Below the pieces are notes generated by a model that was not told the DNA's origin, made no database searches, and worked only from the letters and a program-made list of their open reading frames with translations. Positions 44,766 to 54,706 of a DNA stretch of 64,000 nt are shown in pieces. Position numbers and translations under genes: made by a program. How positions within the stretch are numbered: the first letter of the stretch is position 1; each line of letters begins with the position of its first letter. The DNA comes from G963556115 sp963678205 (GTDB lineage: Bacteria; Planctomycetota; SZUA-567). The stretch spans positions 186,001 to 250,000 of the forward strand of contig OY782760.1 in NCBI GenBank assembly GCA_963678205.1, read 5' to 3'.

Positions 44766-47700
44766 GTGAGCTACGGATTACCAAAGGCAGATGGATTATA
44801 CGATCCCCAAAATGAACATGATGCATGTGGTGTTGGGTTCTGCGCTAATATTACAGGCAAGAAAAGCCATGATATTATTCAAAAAGGTATTGAAATTCTT
44901 ATTAACTTGACCCATCGCGGAGCAGTTGGAGCAGATCCAGATACTGGTGATGGAGCTGGTTTACTCTTCCAGATGCCAGACAAATTTTTTAGAGGCATTG
45001 CGGAAGAAACAAGCTTCAATCTTCCTGAACTAGGCAAATATGGTGTTGGATTCTTATTCATGCCTACTGACGCGGGAATAAGAGAAGAATGTAAAGATAA
45101 GATTGAAAAAGCAATACTTGACAATAATTGCCGTGTTCTTGCTTGGCGCGAAGTTCCAGTAGTCCGTGAAGCTGTTGGTGCTACAGCTAGAGCTGTTTGT
45201 CCTGATTTCTACCAGGTCTTTATTCAGGCTCCAGAAGATGGAATCAGCCTTTACGATTATGAAAGATTATTATATAAGATCAGAAGAAGGTCGGAAAATG
45301 AAATAAAAGATTTAGGCGGTCAAGCAAAAGAAATGTTCCATGCTGCAAGCTTCTCAGCTATCACAGTATGTTATAAAGGCATGATGCTTGCTGCCCAGGT
45401 ATCAGAATTCTACCCTGATCTTAATGACAAACGCATGGATTCAGCGCTATGTGTTGTTCATCAGCGCTACAGTACAAACACTTTCCCTACATGGGATCTT
45501 GCCCAACCATTCCGTATGATGTGTCATAATGGAGAAATTAATACATTAAAGGGCAACGTAAACAATATGAAGTCACGATATTCTGCTCTAAAGAGCGAAT
45601 ATTACGGTAATGACCTCAAAGAAATTCTACCTGTTATCCATAATGAGCAGGGATCTGACTCGGCTTGTTTTGACAATATGCTTGAATTCCTCTATATGAA
45701 CGGCAGAAACCTTACTCACTCAATGATGATGATGGTTCCTGAAGCATGGGGCAAGAAGTGCCACATGGGTCACGACAGAAGAGCATTCTTTGAGTACCAC
45801 TCAATGATGATGGAACCATGGGATGGACCTGCAGCTCTTGTTGGTACTGACGGCAAAAGAATATGTGTAACTCTTGACCGTAACGGTCTTCGTCCAGTGC
45901 GTTACGAAATAACAGAAGGTGGTTTTATTGTTGGTGCTTCAGAAATTGGTGTACTTGAGCTAGATGAATCAACCGTTGTTGAAAAAGGGCGCCTTGCTCC
46001 TGGTACTGTTCTACTTATTGATACAGAACGTAAAAGGGTACTTCACGACGAAGAGGTGAAAGCAGAAATCTGCCGTCAGAAACCATATCGTCGCTGGGTT
46101 GCAGCTAACCGAATCGAACTACGCGGTCTATTCGATGGCAATGCGGCTATAGAGGCAAACGAAGAAGCACTCTTTGAAAGACAGACTGCTCATGGCTACA
46201 CCCGTGAAGATGTAGACAATATTATTACACCAATGTTCATAAGCGGTGCAGAACCAATCGGATCAATGGGAGACGACACTCCGCTGGCAGTTCTTTCTGA
46301 CAAACCGCAAATACTATTCAACTATTTCAAGCAATTGTTTGCACAGGTTACCAATCCGGCGATTGACCCAATCCGCGAAAAACTAGTCATGTCACTTACT
46401 ACATACTTAGGGCCATGTCGCAACTTACTTGAAGAGACTCCGGATCATGCTCGCATGCTCAAACTTAATTCCCCAATCATCACCAATGATGATCTAGATC
46501 GCATACGCAATCTTGGTTCTTCAGAATTCCCAAGCATTACACTAGATATTGTTTTCCCTGCTAATGAAGAGGAAAAAGGCCTAGAAAAGACTCTTGATGA
46601 GTTATGTGAGCAGGCAGAGAAAGAAATTCGTGGAGGTAAGACTGTTATTATTCTAAGCGACAGAAAAATGTCCCCAGAATATGCTGCTATTCCATCACTG
46701 CTTGCAGTTGCAGCTGTAAACAGCCATCTTGTTTCTGCTGGTCTAAGAATGAGCAGTAATATTATTCTTGAATCAGGAGAACCAAGAGAAATAGAACACT
46801 TCGCGTTACTGTTTGGCTACGGTGTAAGTGCAGTAAACCCATATCTTGCTCTTGAAACAATTGCAAAAAGAATTGCCGAAGGCAACCTCCCTAAAAAGAT
46901 GCTTGTTCAAGATGGTGTTGAGAACTATATTTCTGCAATTGAAAAAGGTCTGCTAAAGATCTTCTCAAAGATGGGTATTTCAACTCTACGTAGTTACCGT
47001 GATGCTCAGATCTTTGAAATCCTAGGTTTAAATAATGATGTTGTTGCAAAATATTTCAACAATACTCCAAGCCGTATCGGTGGTCTTGGAATTGAAGAAA
47101 TTGCAAAAGAATCGCTGCTACGCCACGCAAAAGCATACCCAAATCGAGCTGGAAGTTCCAAAGTACTTGAAAGTGGCGGTCGTTACAGTCTCAGGCGAGA
47201 TGGTGAGAGGCACCTATGGACTCCGGATGCAATCCGTTTCCTTCAGGAGTCTACACGCGAAAACAATGTGGAAAAATACAACAGCTTCAAAGAACAGATA
47301 AACAATCAGTTGCATAAGCACTGCACTCTGCGCAGTCTATTTGATTTCAATGACGAACTTACCCCTATCAGTATTGATGAAGTAGAGCCTGCAGAAAATA
47401 TTATGAAGCACTTTGTTACTGGTGCGATGAGCTTCGGATCTATCAGCCGCGAAGCCCACGAAGCAATGGCAATTGCGATGAATCGTATCGGTGGGCGCTC
47501 AAACAGTGGAGAAGGCGGTGAAGACAGCAAACGATATATACCTCTTGAAAATGGCGACAACCGTTGTTCAATGACCAAACAGGTTGCATCTGGTCGTTTC
47601 GGTGTTACAGCTGAATACTTGAATAATTGTAAAGAGATACAGATTAAAATTTCTCAGGGAGCAAAACCTGGAGAAGGTGGGCACCTTCCTGGTCACAAAG

Positions 47701-49334
47701 TAAACGTTGAGATTGCTGGTGTACGCCACTCAACACCAGGAATTTCACTTATCAGCCCTCCACCACACCATGATATTTACTCAATTGAAGACCTTGCTCA
47801 ACTTATCTTTGACTTGAAGAATATCAATCCAAAAGCTGATATCAATGTAAAACTCGTATCTGAGGTCGGCGTTGGTACAATTGCTGCGGGTGTTTCAAAA
47901 GGACATGCAGACGCTATTCTAATATCAGGTGCTGATGGTGGTACTGGTGCGGCGCCAATGAGCTCTATAAAATACGCAGGTATACCTTGGGAACTTGGTC
48001 TATCTGAAACACAACAGGTACTTGTTAAAAATGATCTTAGAGGACGCGTAAAACTTCAGGCTGATGGTCAGATGCGTACTGGTAGAGATGTTGTGATTTC
48101 TGCCCTCCTCGGCGCAGAAGAATTCGGTTTCGCAACAAGCTCACTTATTGTCCTTGGATGTGTAATGATGCGCAAATGTCAGAAAAACACTTGCCCTGTT
48201 GGTGTCGCGACTCAAGATCCAAGACTCCGCAAACGCTTCCATGGTAATTCTGATTATCTTGTAAACTTCTTCCACTTCATTGCTGAAGAAGTCAGAGAAA
48301 TCATGGCAAGTCTTGGCTATAAAACAATGGACGAAATGGTAGGTCAAGCTCACCGCCTCAAACTAAGAGACGGAATTGATCACTGGAAAGCAAGTAAGCT
48401 TGACTTCAGTAAAGTCTTTTACACTCCTGCTGAAGCAAAGAAAAACGCTATCCGTAAAATTCAAAATCAAGAGCACGGACTTGAAGAGGTGCTTGATAGA
48501 AAACTTATCGAAACATGTAAAGATGCAATTGAAAGCGGTGCGAAGGTTAGCGCTGATTTTGTGATAAAGAATATTAACCGCACTGCTACAACTATGCTTG
48601 CAGGTGAAATTGCTCAACGTTACGGTCACAAGGCTCTACCTGAAGACACTATTACTCTGAACTTTACTGGCTCCGCTGGTCAGAGTTTTGGAGCATTTGC
48701 TACATATGGTATGACCCTAAATCTTACAGGTGATGTAAATGATTATCTTGGTAAAGGGCTATCTGGTGGTAAGATTATTATCAAAACGCCAAAAGAGTGT
48801 AAACTAGAAGCACAGGAGAATACTATTGTTGGTAACGTCTGCTTCTATGGAGCAACCTGTGGCAAAGCCTTCATAAATGGTTTGGCTGGGGAACGCTTTG
48901 CGATTAGAAACTCTGGCGTTGAAGTAGTAGTAGAAGGAGTAGGTAACCACGGCTGTGAATATATGACAGGCGGAAGAGTTATATGCCTTGGTTCAACAGG
49001 CATCAACTTTGCAGCTGGTATGTCAGGAGGTATTGCCTACATTTATGACCCACAACAGGACTTCGATCTAAAATGCAACTTGGAGATGGTAGATCTCGAT
49101 CCACTTATTGATTGTTCTGACGATGATATTACATATGTTCGAAGTATGATTGAACAACACTTTGAATGTACGGGAAGTAATAAAGCGAAATGGATGCTTG
49201 AGAACTGGGAATCTGTCCTACAGCTATTTGTAAGAGTAATGCCGATGGAATACAGACGCCTGCTCGGTCAAATGGTCAAAGAAGAGAAAAAGGGATCACG
49301 CAGAACCAAGGATGAAATCATTAGTAACGCTTAA
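44766..49334 (+). CDS. gltB: Glutamate synthase, large subunit
   Basis: Converts glutamine and 2-oxoglutarate to two glutamates with electrons from GltD. The class II amidotransferase nucleophile is Cys21 in NEHDACGVGFCANIT, exposed after removal of a 20-residue propeptide. The synthase domain has GADGGTGAAPMSS (FMN) and the [3Fe-4S] site CQKNTCPVGVATQDP. The C-terminal GXGXG beta-helix domain follows (FGAFATYGMTLNLTGD). Length 1522 is standard. The start is GTG 44766 with TAGGAG eight bases upstream. It lies 63 bases before gltD. Confidence 0.98.
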   Translation: MSYGLPKADGLYDPQNEHDACGVGFCANITGKKSHDIIQKGIEILINLTHRGAVGADPDTGDGAGLLFQMPDKFFRGIAEETSFNLPELGKYGVGFLFMPTDAGIREECKDKIEKAILDNNCRVLAWREVPVVREAVGATARAVCPDFYQVFIQAPEDGISLYDYERLLYKIRRRSENEIKDLGGQAKEMFHAASFSAITVCYKGMMLAAQVSEFYPDLNDKRMDSALCVVHQRYSTNTFPTWDLAQPFRMMCHNGEINTLKGNVNNMKSRYSALKSEYYGNDLKEILPVIHNEQGSDSACFDNMLEFLYMNGRNLTHSMMMMVPEAWGKKCHMGHDRRAFFEYHSMMMEPWDGPAALVGTDGKRICVTLDRNGLRPVRYEITEGGFIVGASEIGVLELDESTVVEKGRLAPGTVLLIDTERKRVLHDEEVKAEICRQKPYRRWVAANRIELRGLFDGNAAIEANEEALFERQTAHGYTREDVDNIITPMFISGAEPIGSMGDDTPLAVLSDKPQILFNYFKQLFAQVTNPAIDPIREKLVMSLTTYLGPCRNLLEETPDHARMLKLNSPIITNDDLDRIRNLGSSEFPSITLDIVFPANEEEKGLEKTLDELCEQAEKEIRGGKTVIILSDRKMSPEYAAIPSLLAVAAVNSHLVSAGLRMSSNIILESGEPREIEHFALLFGYGVSAVNPYLALETIAKRIAEGNLPKKMLVQDGVENYISAIEKGLLKIFSKMGISTLRSYRDAQIFEILGLNNDVVAKYFNNTPSRIGGLGIEEIAKESLLRHAKAYPNRAGSSKVLESGGRYSLRRDGERHLWTPDAIRFLQESTRENNVEKYNSFKEQINNQLHKHCTLRSLFDFNDELTPISIDEVEPAENIMKHFVTGAMSFGSISREAHEAMAIAMNRIGGRSNSGEGGEDSKRYIPLENGDNRCSMTKQVASGRFGVTAEYLNNCKEIQIKISQGAKPGEGGHLPGHKVNVEIAGVRHSTPGISLISPPPHHDIYSIEDLAQLIFDLKNINPKADINVKLVSEVGVGTIAAGVSKGHADAILISGADGGTGAAPMSSIKYAGIPWELGLSETQQVLVKNDLRGRVKLQADGQMRTGRDVVISALLGAEEFGFATSSLIVLGCVMMRKCQKNTCPVGVATQDPRLRKRFHGNSDYLVNFFHFIAEEVREIMASLGYKTMDEMVGQAHRLKLRDGIDHWKASKLDFSKVFYTPAEAKKNAIRKIQNQEHGLEEVLDRKLIETCKDAIESGAKVSADFVIKNINRTATTMLAGEIAQRYGHKALPEDTITLNFTGSAGQSFGAFATYGMTLNLTGDVNDYLGKGLSGGKIIIKTPKECKLEAQENTIVGNVCFYGATCGKAFINGLAGERFAIRNSGVEVVVEGVGNHGCEYMTGGRVICLGSTGINFAAGMSGGIAYIYDPQQDFDLKCNLEMVDLDPLIDCSDDDITYVRSMIEQHFECTGSNKAKWMLENWESVLQLFVRVMPMEYRRLLGQMVKEEKKGSRRTKDEIISNA

Positions 49335-49397
49335 TAGCCATTAAAACTTGGTTGATTTATTAAATTAAATTATGATATGAAATATGAGGGTATAAAA

Positions 49398-50849
49398 ATG
49401 GGACGCGAAACTGCATTTATTGAAATCGATCGCTCCAAGCAGCCAAAGAAACCGGTTGAAGAGCGTGTCAAAGATTACTTAGAAATATACAAGGAAATGG
49501 GTGAGGAAGAAATGCGAGAGCAGGCCAGCAGATGCATGGACTGCGGCACTCCATTCTGTCACTCATTCGGTTGCCCTCTAGGTAACTGTGTACCAGAGTG
49601 GAATGAACTTGTTTATCAAGGCCGTTGGAAAGAGGCTGCAGAGCTTCTACATTCTACAAATAACTTCCCTGAATTCACAGGTAGACTATGCCCAGCTCTA
49701 TGTGAAGCATCTTGTACTTTAAATCTTGATTCAGATCCAGTAAATATTAAACTAAACGAGCTTACAATTATTGAAAAAGCTTGGGATGAAGGCTGGATTA
49801 AGCCAGAAGAAACAATTTCAGAAACAGGAAAAAGTGTTGCAGTTATAGGTTCAGGTCCAGCGGGTCTTGCTTGTGCTCAACAACTTGTAAGAGCAGGACA
49901 TGAAGTAACAGTATTTGAAAAGAACGCCCAACCAGGTGGTATTCTCAGATATGGTATTCCTGACTTTAAGCTAGAAAAACGTTTTATTGATAGAAGAATA
50001 GAGCAGATGTGGGAAGAAGGCGTTGATTTTGAGTGTTCAGCGACTATTGGTAAAGATATCTCAGCTGACTATTTGAAACGCAGCTTTGATGCAGTCTGCC
50101 TTTGTGTAGGAGCTGAAGAAGCAAGGGACCTCCCTATTGAAGGACGCGATCTAAAAGGTGTTCATCAAGCTATGGAATACCTGGTACAGCAAAACAGAAT
50201 TGTCGCAGGAGAGTTTGATGCAAAAAACGAAGAACGCATTGATGCTAAAGGCAAAAATGTTGTAGTTATTGGCGGTGGTGATACTGGTGCAGATTGTCTT
50301 GGCACTGCTATTAGGCAAGGTGCAAAGAATGTAGTTCAGGTAGAAATTCTTCCAGAACCTCCAAAGGGTCAAGACCCAATGCGCCCATGGCCACAATACC
50401 CTATGATCTACCGCACAAACGCCAGCCATGAGGAAGGTGGAGAGCGTCAATGGGCTGTAATGAGTAAAAAGTTCGAGGGTGAAAATGGTACAGTGACAAA
50501 AGTTCACTGCGTAAAAGTAGAATGGATTGATGGAGCTCCAAAAACGATTGAAGGTAGTGACTTCATTCTAGAAGCAGACCTCGTGCTTCTTGCTATGGGA
50601 TTTGTAAAGCCTGTACATAATGGCCTACTTGATGACCTTGGTGTAGAATATGATGCCCGCGGTAATGTTATAGCTGATGAAGAACAACGTACAAATGTTG
50701 AACATATTTACGTTGGCGGCGATACAAACACCGGCGCTTGGCTTGTAGTTCACTCTATTGCAGCTGGCAGAAGAATCGCCGCTGTAATAGATAAAGACCT
50801 TATGGGCGAAACAGCTTTACCTATGCCTCCAGCTAGATGTAAACGCTAA
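49398..50849 (+). CDS. gltD: Glutamate synthase, small subunit
   Basis: NADPH-oxidising partner of GltB. The N-terminal [4Fe-4S]-binding region has CMDCGTPFCHSFGCPLGN and CPALCEASCTLNL. FAD binding is in VIGSGPAGLACAQQLVRAGH, NADPH binding in VVIGGGDTGADCLGTAIRQG and a second FAD contact in VGGDTNTGAWLVVHSIAAGR. The length is 483 from ATG 49398, which has GAGG upstream; an ATG seven codons earlier (MKYEGIK) would be the alternative. A strong terminator follows, so gltBD form one operon. Confidence 0.97.
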   Translation: MGRETAFIEIDRSKQPKKPVEERVKDYLEIYKEMGEEEMREQASRCMDCGTPFCHSFGCPLGNCVPEWNELVYQGRWKEAAELLHSTNNFPEFTGRLCPALCEASCTLNLDSDPVNIKLNELTIIEKAWDEGWIKPEETISETGKSVAVIGSGPAGLACAQQLVRAGHEVTVFEKNAQPGGILRYGIPDFKLEKRFIDRRIEQMWEEGVDFECSATIGKDISADYLKRSFDAVCLCVGAEEARDLPIEGRDLKGVHQAMEYLVQQNRIVAGEFDAKNEERIDAKGKNVVVIGGGDTGADCLGTAIRQGAKNVVQVEILPEPPKGQDPMRPWPQYPMIYRTNASHEEGGERQWAVMSKKFEGENGTVTKVHCVKVEWIDGAPKTIEGSDFILEADLVLLAMGFVKPVHNGLLDDLGVEYDARGNVIADEEQRTNVEHIYVGGDTNTGAWLVVHSIAAGRRIAAVIDKDLMGETALPMPPARCKR

Positions 50850-50869
50850 GTTAACCAAATACTTTTATA

Positions 50870-50911
50870 AATAACAAGAGCACTGGTTTAAAAGCCAGTG
50901 CTCTTGTTATT
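50870..50911. terminator. Bidirectional terminator between gltD and recN
   Basis: Perfect 17-base arms AATAACAAGAGCACTGG and CCAGTGCTCTTGTTATT with an 8-base loop. It sits between the convergent genes and serves both. Confidence 0.92.
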
Positions 50912-50926
50912 TACCAATAAAAACAT

Positions 50927-52639
50927 TCAAGCCCTTTTTCCCAACATCTCACGCGCTTGAGCCCGTGTCGTCTCTGTCGCAGCATTACCATTAATCATCT
51001 GAGCGATCTCTTCGACTCTTTCATCTTCTGAAAGCTTTCGTACCTGAGCAACAGTTCTATCTCCTTTTGTTGACTTAGATACCTGCAGATGATTATCAGC
51101 ATAAGCTGCGATTTGTGGAAGATGTGTAATAACAATTACCTGCCTATCACGCGATAACTCATAAAGTTTTCTACCAAGGACATCCCCTAGTCTTCCACCT
51201 ACCCCAGTATCAATTTCATCAAAAATCAATGTATCAGGTGCATGCACAGAGGCCAAGGCAGATTTTATAGCCAGCATCGCACGTGATGCTTCACCACCAG
51301 ATGCTGTTTCAGCAATACTTGATGGAGCTTCCCCAATATTAGGCGTAATCATAAAATTAACTTCTTCAAATCCATCTTTTGTCGCTTTTAGAAGAATATC
51401 TTTAATCCCCGCTCCTTTTTCAACACAACGACTAAATCCTACATTGAAGTCAGCATTCTCCATACCAAGCGTTTTTAGTTCCTTACTAATCGTTTTGGCC
51501 AGCTTCTTAGCTGCCTTTACTCTTAGTTCGTATAATTTCTCTGCTTCTTTTAGAAGCTCAGGCAATAATGCCGAGAGTTCTTTCTCTAGTTCATCAGTAC
51601 TTATCTCCCAAAGAGACAACTCTCCATGTCTTTTCTCAAGCTTCTCTTTTTCTAAAACTATCGCATCAAATAAACTGATTTCCGAGTTTTCACATTCCAA
51701 AACTCTTCCTAAAGACTTCATTTCTTCAGCTCTTTCAATAAGTTTATCAAGCTCAGCTTCAGAAAACTCACTAGCTTCAGATACATTTCTATAAGATCTT
51801 GCAGCTTCTTCAAGCAACGCGCAGGCACTTTCGAGTAGTTCTACAGCACTGGCAAGCTTTGGTGACAAATCCGAGTATTTTTGCGAATCTCTAATAATGT
51901 GTGACAACCTACCAATGATAGCAGACTCACCTTCGTAAATAAATTCTTCCGCTTCTTCAGCAACATTTCTAATCTTTTCCGCTTTAGAAATCATCTCGAT
52001 TCTATCCTCCAGAGATCTATCAATTTCAACATCAGGAGCAAAATCCAGTATTTTTTCTAATTTATATTCTATTCTTTCAAGCTCAAGTTTATGCTTTTCT
52101 AAATCAGAATTACTACTATTAATTCTTTTAAAAATCTGTAAGGCCTTTAAAAATATATTTTTATAAAGATCAGTTTTTATCGACCCATATCTATCAAGTA
52201 ACTCTCTTTGATACCCAGGTTCGATCAATTTTGTATGTTCATTCTGAGCAGCAATATCGAGCAAAGCATCAGAAATTATTTGAGCAGTATTTGAAGTAAC
52301 AGGCTTACCAGCAATCAACATCCTACTCGCTTTATTACGAAATAGCCGCCTTTCAAATATAAGTCCATCTAACATTTCTAAATCAAATCCTACTTCTTCA
52401 TCAATTACTTTTTTGACAAATGCCTGTAAAGGAGAAAAAACTGCACTTACACTTGCTGATTCAACTCCAGATCTGAGCAGGTCATTATTTGCCCTAGCCC
52501 CAAGAGCCAGACCAATAGCAGTGGCAACCAAACTCTTACCAGCTCCAGTTTCACCAGAAATAACATTCAAGCCACTTGAAAATGGCAACATTACCTGCTC
52601 AAAAATAACAATATTCTTTAAATACAACTCTTCTAACAT
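50927..52639 (-). CDS. recN: DNA repair protein RecN
   Basis: SMC-like ATPase acting early at double-strand breaks. Walker A is ISGETGAGKSL near the N-terminus. The middle (about 150-350) is coiled coil. The C-terminal ATPase has the signature TASGGEASRAMLAIKSAL, then Walker B TLIFDEIDTGVGG and VIVITHLPQIAAYAD. The length of 570 is typical. ATG 52639 (MLEELYLKNI) is chosen; a TTG four codons earlier lacks a ribosome site. No LexA-type box was recognised in the spacer upstream. Confidence 0.95.
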   Translation of the reverse strand: MLEELYLKNIVIFEQVMLPFSSGLNVISGETGAGKSLVATAIGLALGARANNDLLRSGVESASVSAVFSPLQAFVKKVIDEEVGFDLEMLDGLIFERRLFRNKASRMLIAGKPVTSNTAQIISDALLDIAAQNEHTKLIEPGYQRELLDRYGSIKTDLYKNIFLKALQIFKRINSSNSDLEKHKLELERIEYKLEKILDFAPDVEIDRSLEDRIEMISKAEKIRNVAEEAEEFIYEGESAIIGRLSHIIRDSQKYSDLSPKLASAVELLESACALLEEAARSYRNVSEASEFSEAELDKLIERAEEMKSLGRVLECENSEISLFDAIVLEKEKLEKRHGELSLWEISTDELEKELSALLPELLKEAEKLYELRVKAAKKLAKTISKELKTLGMENADFNVGFSRCVEKGAGIKDILLKATKDGFEEVNFMITPNIGEAPSSIAETASGGEASRAMLAIKSALASVHAPDTLIFDEIDTGVGGRLGDVLGRKLYELSRDRQVIVITHLPQIAAYADNHLQVSKSTKGDRTVAQVRKLSEDERVEEIAQMINGNAATETTRAQAREMLGKRA

Positions 52640-53074
52640 AAGTTCAACCAATTAGTTTACAATTTATTAAGTAATTATAAGATTGTTCATTATACCTCTT
52701 ATTATCATGTGACAAAAGCAACCGCATAATCTAATTTTATGATAACACTTCACTGCATAGCAAATTTTAATATTTTCGGAAATTATACCTATAACTTTAG
52801 TTTTTTCACAATAATTCTAATTAAAGTTGAAAAATAAATTACATCATTAGCCCTTATTAACCCTTTAAAACACAGTATTTTATTCTAATGCTCGTTGTTT
52901 ACAAATAATTATGCCCCTAAAATATATAATTTAGCAATTCTTAGTCAATTATTTACTTGTATATTTTATTTTAAACAGTATATTATTCAGAGCTAATGTA
53001 TTTAATAGGACTTATTAGCGTTTTACTTGACAAAACAATATATAGGAATTTAGTAACACACAAATAACGAAACT
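52640..53074. other. Spacer between divergent recN and HD-GYP gene
   Basis: About 435 bases, AT-rich. A TTGACA at 53027-53032 lies about 45 bases before the HD-GYP start but has no convincing -10 at the right distance. No operator recognised. Confidence 0.5.
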
Positions 53075-54688
53075 ATGACGCATACAACTTTGCAACAGAA
53101 TAGCGAAGGTGAAGACGTATACCACAGTACAGAGTCAGAAATAATAAAAAATACTGACTCTTCATCTGCTTCACAAAGTAAAGCTATTGATTCCTATTCC
53201 CGCTGTACAGTTGAATTCAACAAGAAATGTAAATTAGTTATAAAAGATATAGATTATCAAAATGACGCTTACCACAATGGTTTAGCCATCAAAGACCAAG
53301 TCGAAGTTTCACACTCCGACACAATTAAATTAGGAAGAAACAGAATTGAGCTCAGTTGCATTCCTGAAGTAGAGCTTGAGAATATCCACTCTAAGATTAA
53401 CCTCCAAAGCAGAAGTGGTAATACTGAAATATCTAAAAATGCCTCATATGCATATAAATTCAATCGAGCAAAAGGTCCTATTGCTGATACCAACAATGTT
53501 AAAATGAATATAACTCTTCTTGCAAAGCAGTTTAACACAATTTGTACACTTGCAAGCCGTTTATTTGCAGCACAAAATGAAGAAGAAATTGTGACTTGTA
53601 CTTTAAATATTGTATTTGAGTTATCAAAACCTTTGCGCTGTGCTGTTGTCTTCATGAATCCAAATAATAATATTCTCGATTTAGTTGGCTGCAAACACTC
53701 TGATTTCAACAAAAAAGGCGACAATGTTTTCCCTGTAAGTGCGAATATAATTCGTCATGTTATAAATTCAGAAGAATCAATTGTCATAAATAGCCAGCAT
53801 ATTTTTAAGGAAAATACTACTGGAACTTTATCAGAACCCACACGCATAATGTGTGTTCCACTGCACAAAAGAGGTGGTAGTCTAGGCGTAATATATACAG
53901 AAACTGCTGGTGAATATGACGAAGGAAGAGACAGCAATACTCTTGCAGTTCTTGCTTCATCAGGGCACCAAATTGGTGAGGCAATTGAAAAGATTAGACT
54001 TCACGCAGGGCTTGAAAAAGTGTTTCATGGTTCTATGCTTGCGCTTGCAGCTTCAATCGAAGCAAAGGACAAATACACAAAAGGTCATTCTGAAAGAGTT
54101 ACTTGCTACGCACTGATGATTGCAGATGAGATGAAATTACCTGAAGAGGAACGAACTGTAGTAGAACTTGCAGGACTTCTTCATGATGTTGGTAAAATTG
54201 GCGTTCCAGAATCAGTACTTTGCAGCACAGGAGAATTGACTACAGAAGAATTTGACTTCATTAAACAACATCCTCAGGTAGGAGCTGATATTATTTTAAA
54301 AATGCCTGAACTCAAGGGAATGGCATCCGTCAAAGATGTTGCCAACGCAACCAAATACCATCATGAGAAATATAATGGAGGTGGCTACCCTACAGGTATC
54401 TCAGGAGAAAAGATTCCGCTTTCAGCGAGAATCCTTGCTGTTGCAGACACCTTTGATGCTATCACCAGCAATCGTACCTACAGAAACGGGCAGCCTGTTC
54501 ATAAAGCAATGCAAATCCTTAAAGAAGTAGCTGGTACACAGATCGACCCTAAGGTATTTATTGCTTTCAAAAGAATATACGAACGTGGAGACTTGAGCCA
54601 CCCTGAAAAAGTCCGTACACATATTGATTTTGACTCACAAATTCTTAGAGAAAGCACAGTCTCTTCAAACTTAATTCGAACCAAGTAA
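53075..54688 (+). CDS. HD-GYP phosphodiesterase with FHA-like and GAF domains
   Basis: A 537-residue predicted cyclic-di-nucleotide phosphodiesterase. Residues about 48-97 look like the second half of an FHA domain (YHNGLAIKDQVEVSHSDTIK) but lack the Gly-Arg and Ser-x2-His of phosphothreonine binders. Residues about 150-310 are a GAF domain. The HD-GYP domain follows, with GHSERVTCYALMIADEM, HD in GLLHDVGKIGVPESVL (about 370) and HHEKYNGGGYPTGISGEKI (about 434). All HD-GYP ligands are present. It is cytosolic, with no membrane segment. It precedes the RNase H2-like gene by 18 bases. Confidence 0.93.
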   Translation: MTHTTLQQNSEGEDVYHSTESEIIKNTDSSSASQSKAIDSYSRCTVEFNKKCKLVIKDIDYQNDAYHNGLAIKDQVEVSHSDTIKLGRNRIELSCIPEVELENIHSKINLQSRSGNTEISKNASYAYKFNRAKGPIADTNNVKMNITLLAKQFNTICTLASRLFAAQNEEEIVTCTLNIVFELSKPLRCAVVFMNPNNNILDLVGCKHSDFNKKGDNVFPVSANIIRHVINSEESIVINSQHIFKENTTGTLSEPTRIMCVPLHKRGGSLGVIYTETAGEYDEGRDSNTLAVLASSGHQIGEAIEKIRLHAGLEKVFHGSMLALAASIEAKDKYTKGHSERVTCYALMIADEMKLPEEERTVVELAGLLHDVGKIGVPESVLCSTGELTTEEFDFIKQHPQVGADIILKMPELKGMASVKDVANATKYHHEKYNGGGYPTGISGEKIPLSARILAVADTFDAITSNRTYRNGQPVHKAMQILKEVAGTQIDPKVFIAFKRIYERGDLSHPEKVRTHIDFDSQILRESTVSSNLIRTK

Positions 54689-54706
54689 TCTGAATAAGGA
54701 AGCACA

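Noticed and set aside
53269..53724. 151-codon frame opposite the HD-GYP gene
   Set aside because: Antisense of the FHA-like and GAF regions with no start signal or family match.
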